From an uncultured Candidatus Melainabacteria bacterium (GTDB taxonomy: Bacteria; Cyanobacteriota; Vampirovibrionia; Gastranaerophilales; Gastranaerophilaceae): a stretch of 13,344 bases of DNA. The notes beneath the pieces are model-generated. The model had not been told where the DNA came from. It saw nothing but the letters and a program-made list of their open reading frames with translations, and made no database searches. The stretch spans positions 1-13,344 of the forward strand of contig CALAFU010000209.1 in NCBI GenBank assembly GCA_937891325.1. Reading direction: 5' to 3'. Position 1 is the stretch's first letter. Each line of letters opens with the position of its first letter. Position numbers and translations under genes: made by a program. Shown here piece after piece: positions 13,228 through 13,344 of the stretch.

Positions 13228-13273
13228 TTATAAGGGTTAAGACTATAAGGCGGTAAGTTATTTATTATCAATG
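13228..13273. repeat. Partial octamer-arm repeat, copy R5 (one arm only)
   Basis: TTATAAG, GGTTAAG, ACTATAAG, GCGGTAAG and the core TTATTTATTATC match the right arm of R4 read on the minus strand almost base for base. The other arm is missing: the copy stops about where the paired-hairpin repeat (13280) begins. Confidence 0.72.
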
Positions 13274-13279
13274 TTTTAT

Positions 13280-13344
13280 TGTCACCCTGAATTTATTTCA
13301 GGGTCGCAATATTTATGAGATTCTGAAACAAGTTCAGAATGACA
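13280..13344. repeat. Paired-hairpin dispersed repeat at the right edge
   Basis: Two related hairpins: ACCCTGAA/TTCAGGGT (13284-13304, 5-nt loop) and ATTCTGAA/TTCAGAAT (13320-13340, 5-nt loop). The first half, TGTCA..GGGTC (13280-13305), is the imperfect inverted copy of the second half (13319-13344). Differences fall mostly in matched pairs that keep the stems. The element reaches the window end, so it may continue. Confidence 0.75.

Overview
The window is AT-rich bacterial chromosomal DNA, mostly coded on the minus strand. It looks like a flagellated, non-photosynthetic relative of cyanobacteria (Vampirovibrionia/'Melainabacteria', e.g. Gastranaerophilales). The support is the cyanobacterium-like ribosomal protein L27, AT-rich codon use, flagellar genes, and a Q-rich low-complexity protein. 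This placement is an inference from memory of these families, at about 60% confidence.

Layout. (1) 1-2092, minus: a conventional flagellar export-gate operon, fliP-fliQ-fliR-flhB, with flhB running off the left edge. (2) 2201-3037, minus: rplU-rpmA with its own promoter and a strong terminator. (3) 3147-5287, minus: a small zinc-ribbon protein, a YhcC/YtqA-type radical SAM protein, smpB (apparently with an internal, leaderless promoter), and a MerR-like coiled-coil protein. (4) 5379-5749, plus: a stretch with no convincing gene but a good promoter, a long closing stem and several hairpins. It is a candidate structured RNA of about 210 nt, ending toward a bidirectional terminator. (5) 5762-7378, minus: a DUF1858 CxxC protein, NfeD and an SPFH/slipin protein in a tight operon. 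(6) 7568-8083, plus: a 171-aa glutamine-rich protein. (7) 8169-11897, minus: a second, divergent type III export-gate cluster: a dual-SPOA FliM/FliN/SctQ-like protein, FliO, a FliP/SctR, a FliQ/SctS with a long soluble tail, and a FliR/SctT. (8) 12195-13154, plus: class II fructose-bisphosphate aldolase with promoter and terminator.

The most interesting part is the presence of two complete FliP-FliQ-FliR export gates within about 10 kb. The first looks fully flagellar. The second carries residues typical of non-flagellar (injectisome) SctR and SctS in its FliP and FliQ homologues. It also has a SctQ-like two-SPOA C-ring protein without the FliM chemotaxis N-terminus, yet it keeps a FliO, which is usually a flagellar trait. 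It may be a non-flagellar or hybrid type III apparatus. No second FlhB/SctU is visible, so a partner lies elsewhere or flhB is shared.

Five copies of an undescribed-looking intergenic repeat family (R1-R5) sit between genes. Each has arms of degenerate octamers ending in (A/T)TAAG that fold back on each other around a semi-conserved core. Three copies flank or interrupt the second export cluster. The last copy is cut short next to a different repeat, a pair of related hairpins at the right edge of the window.
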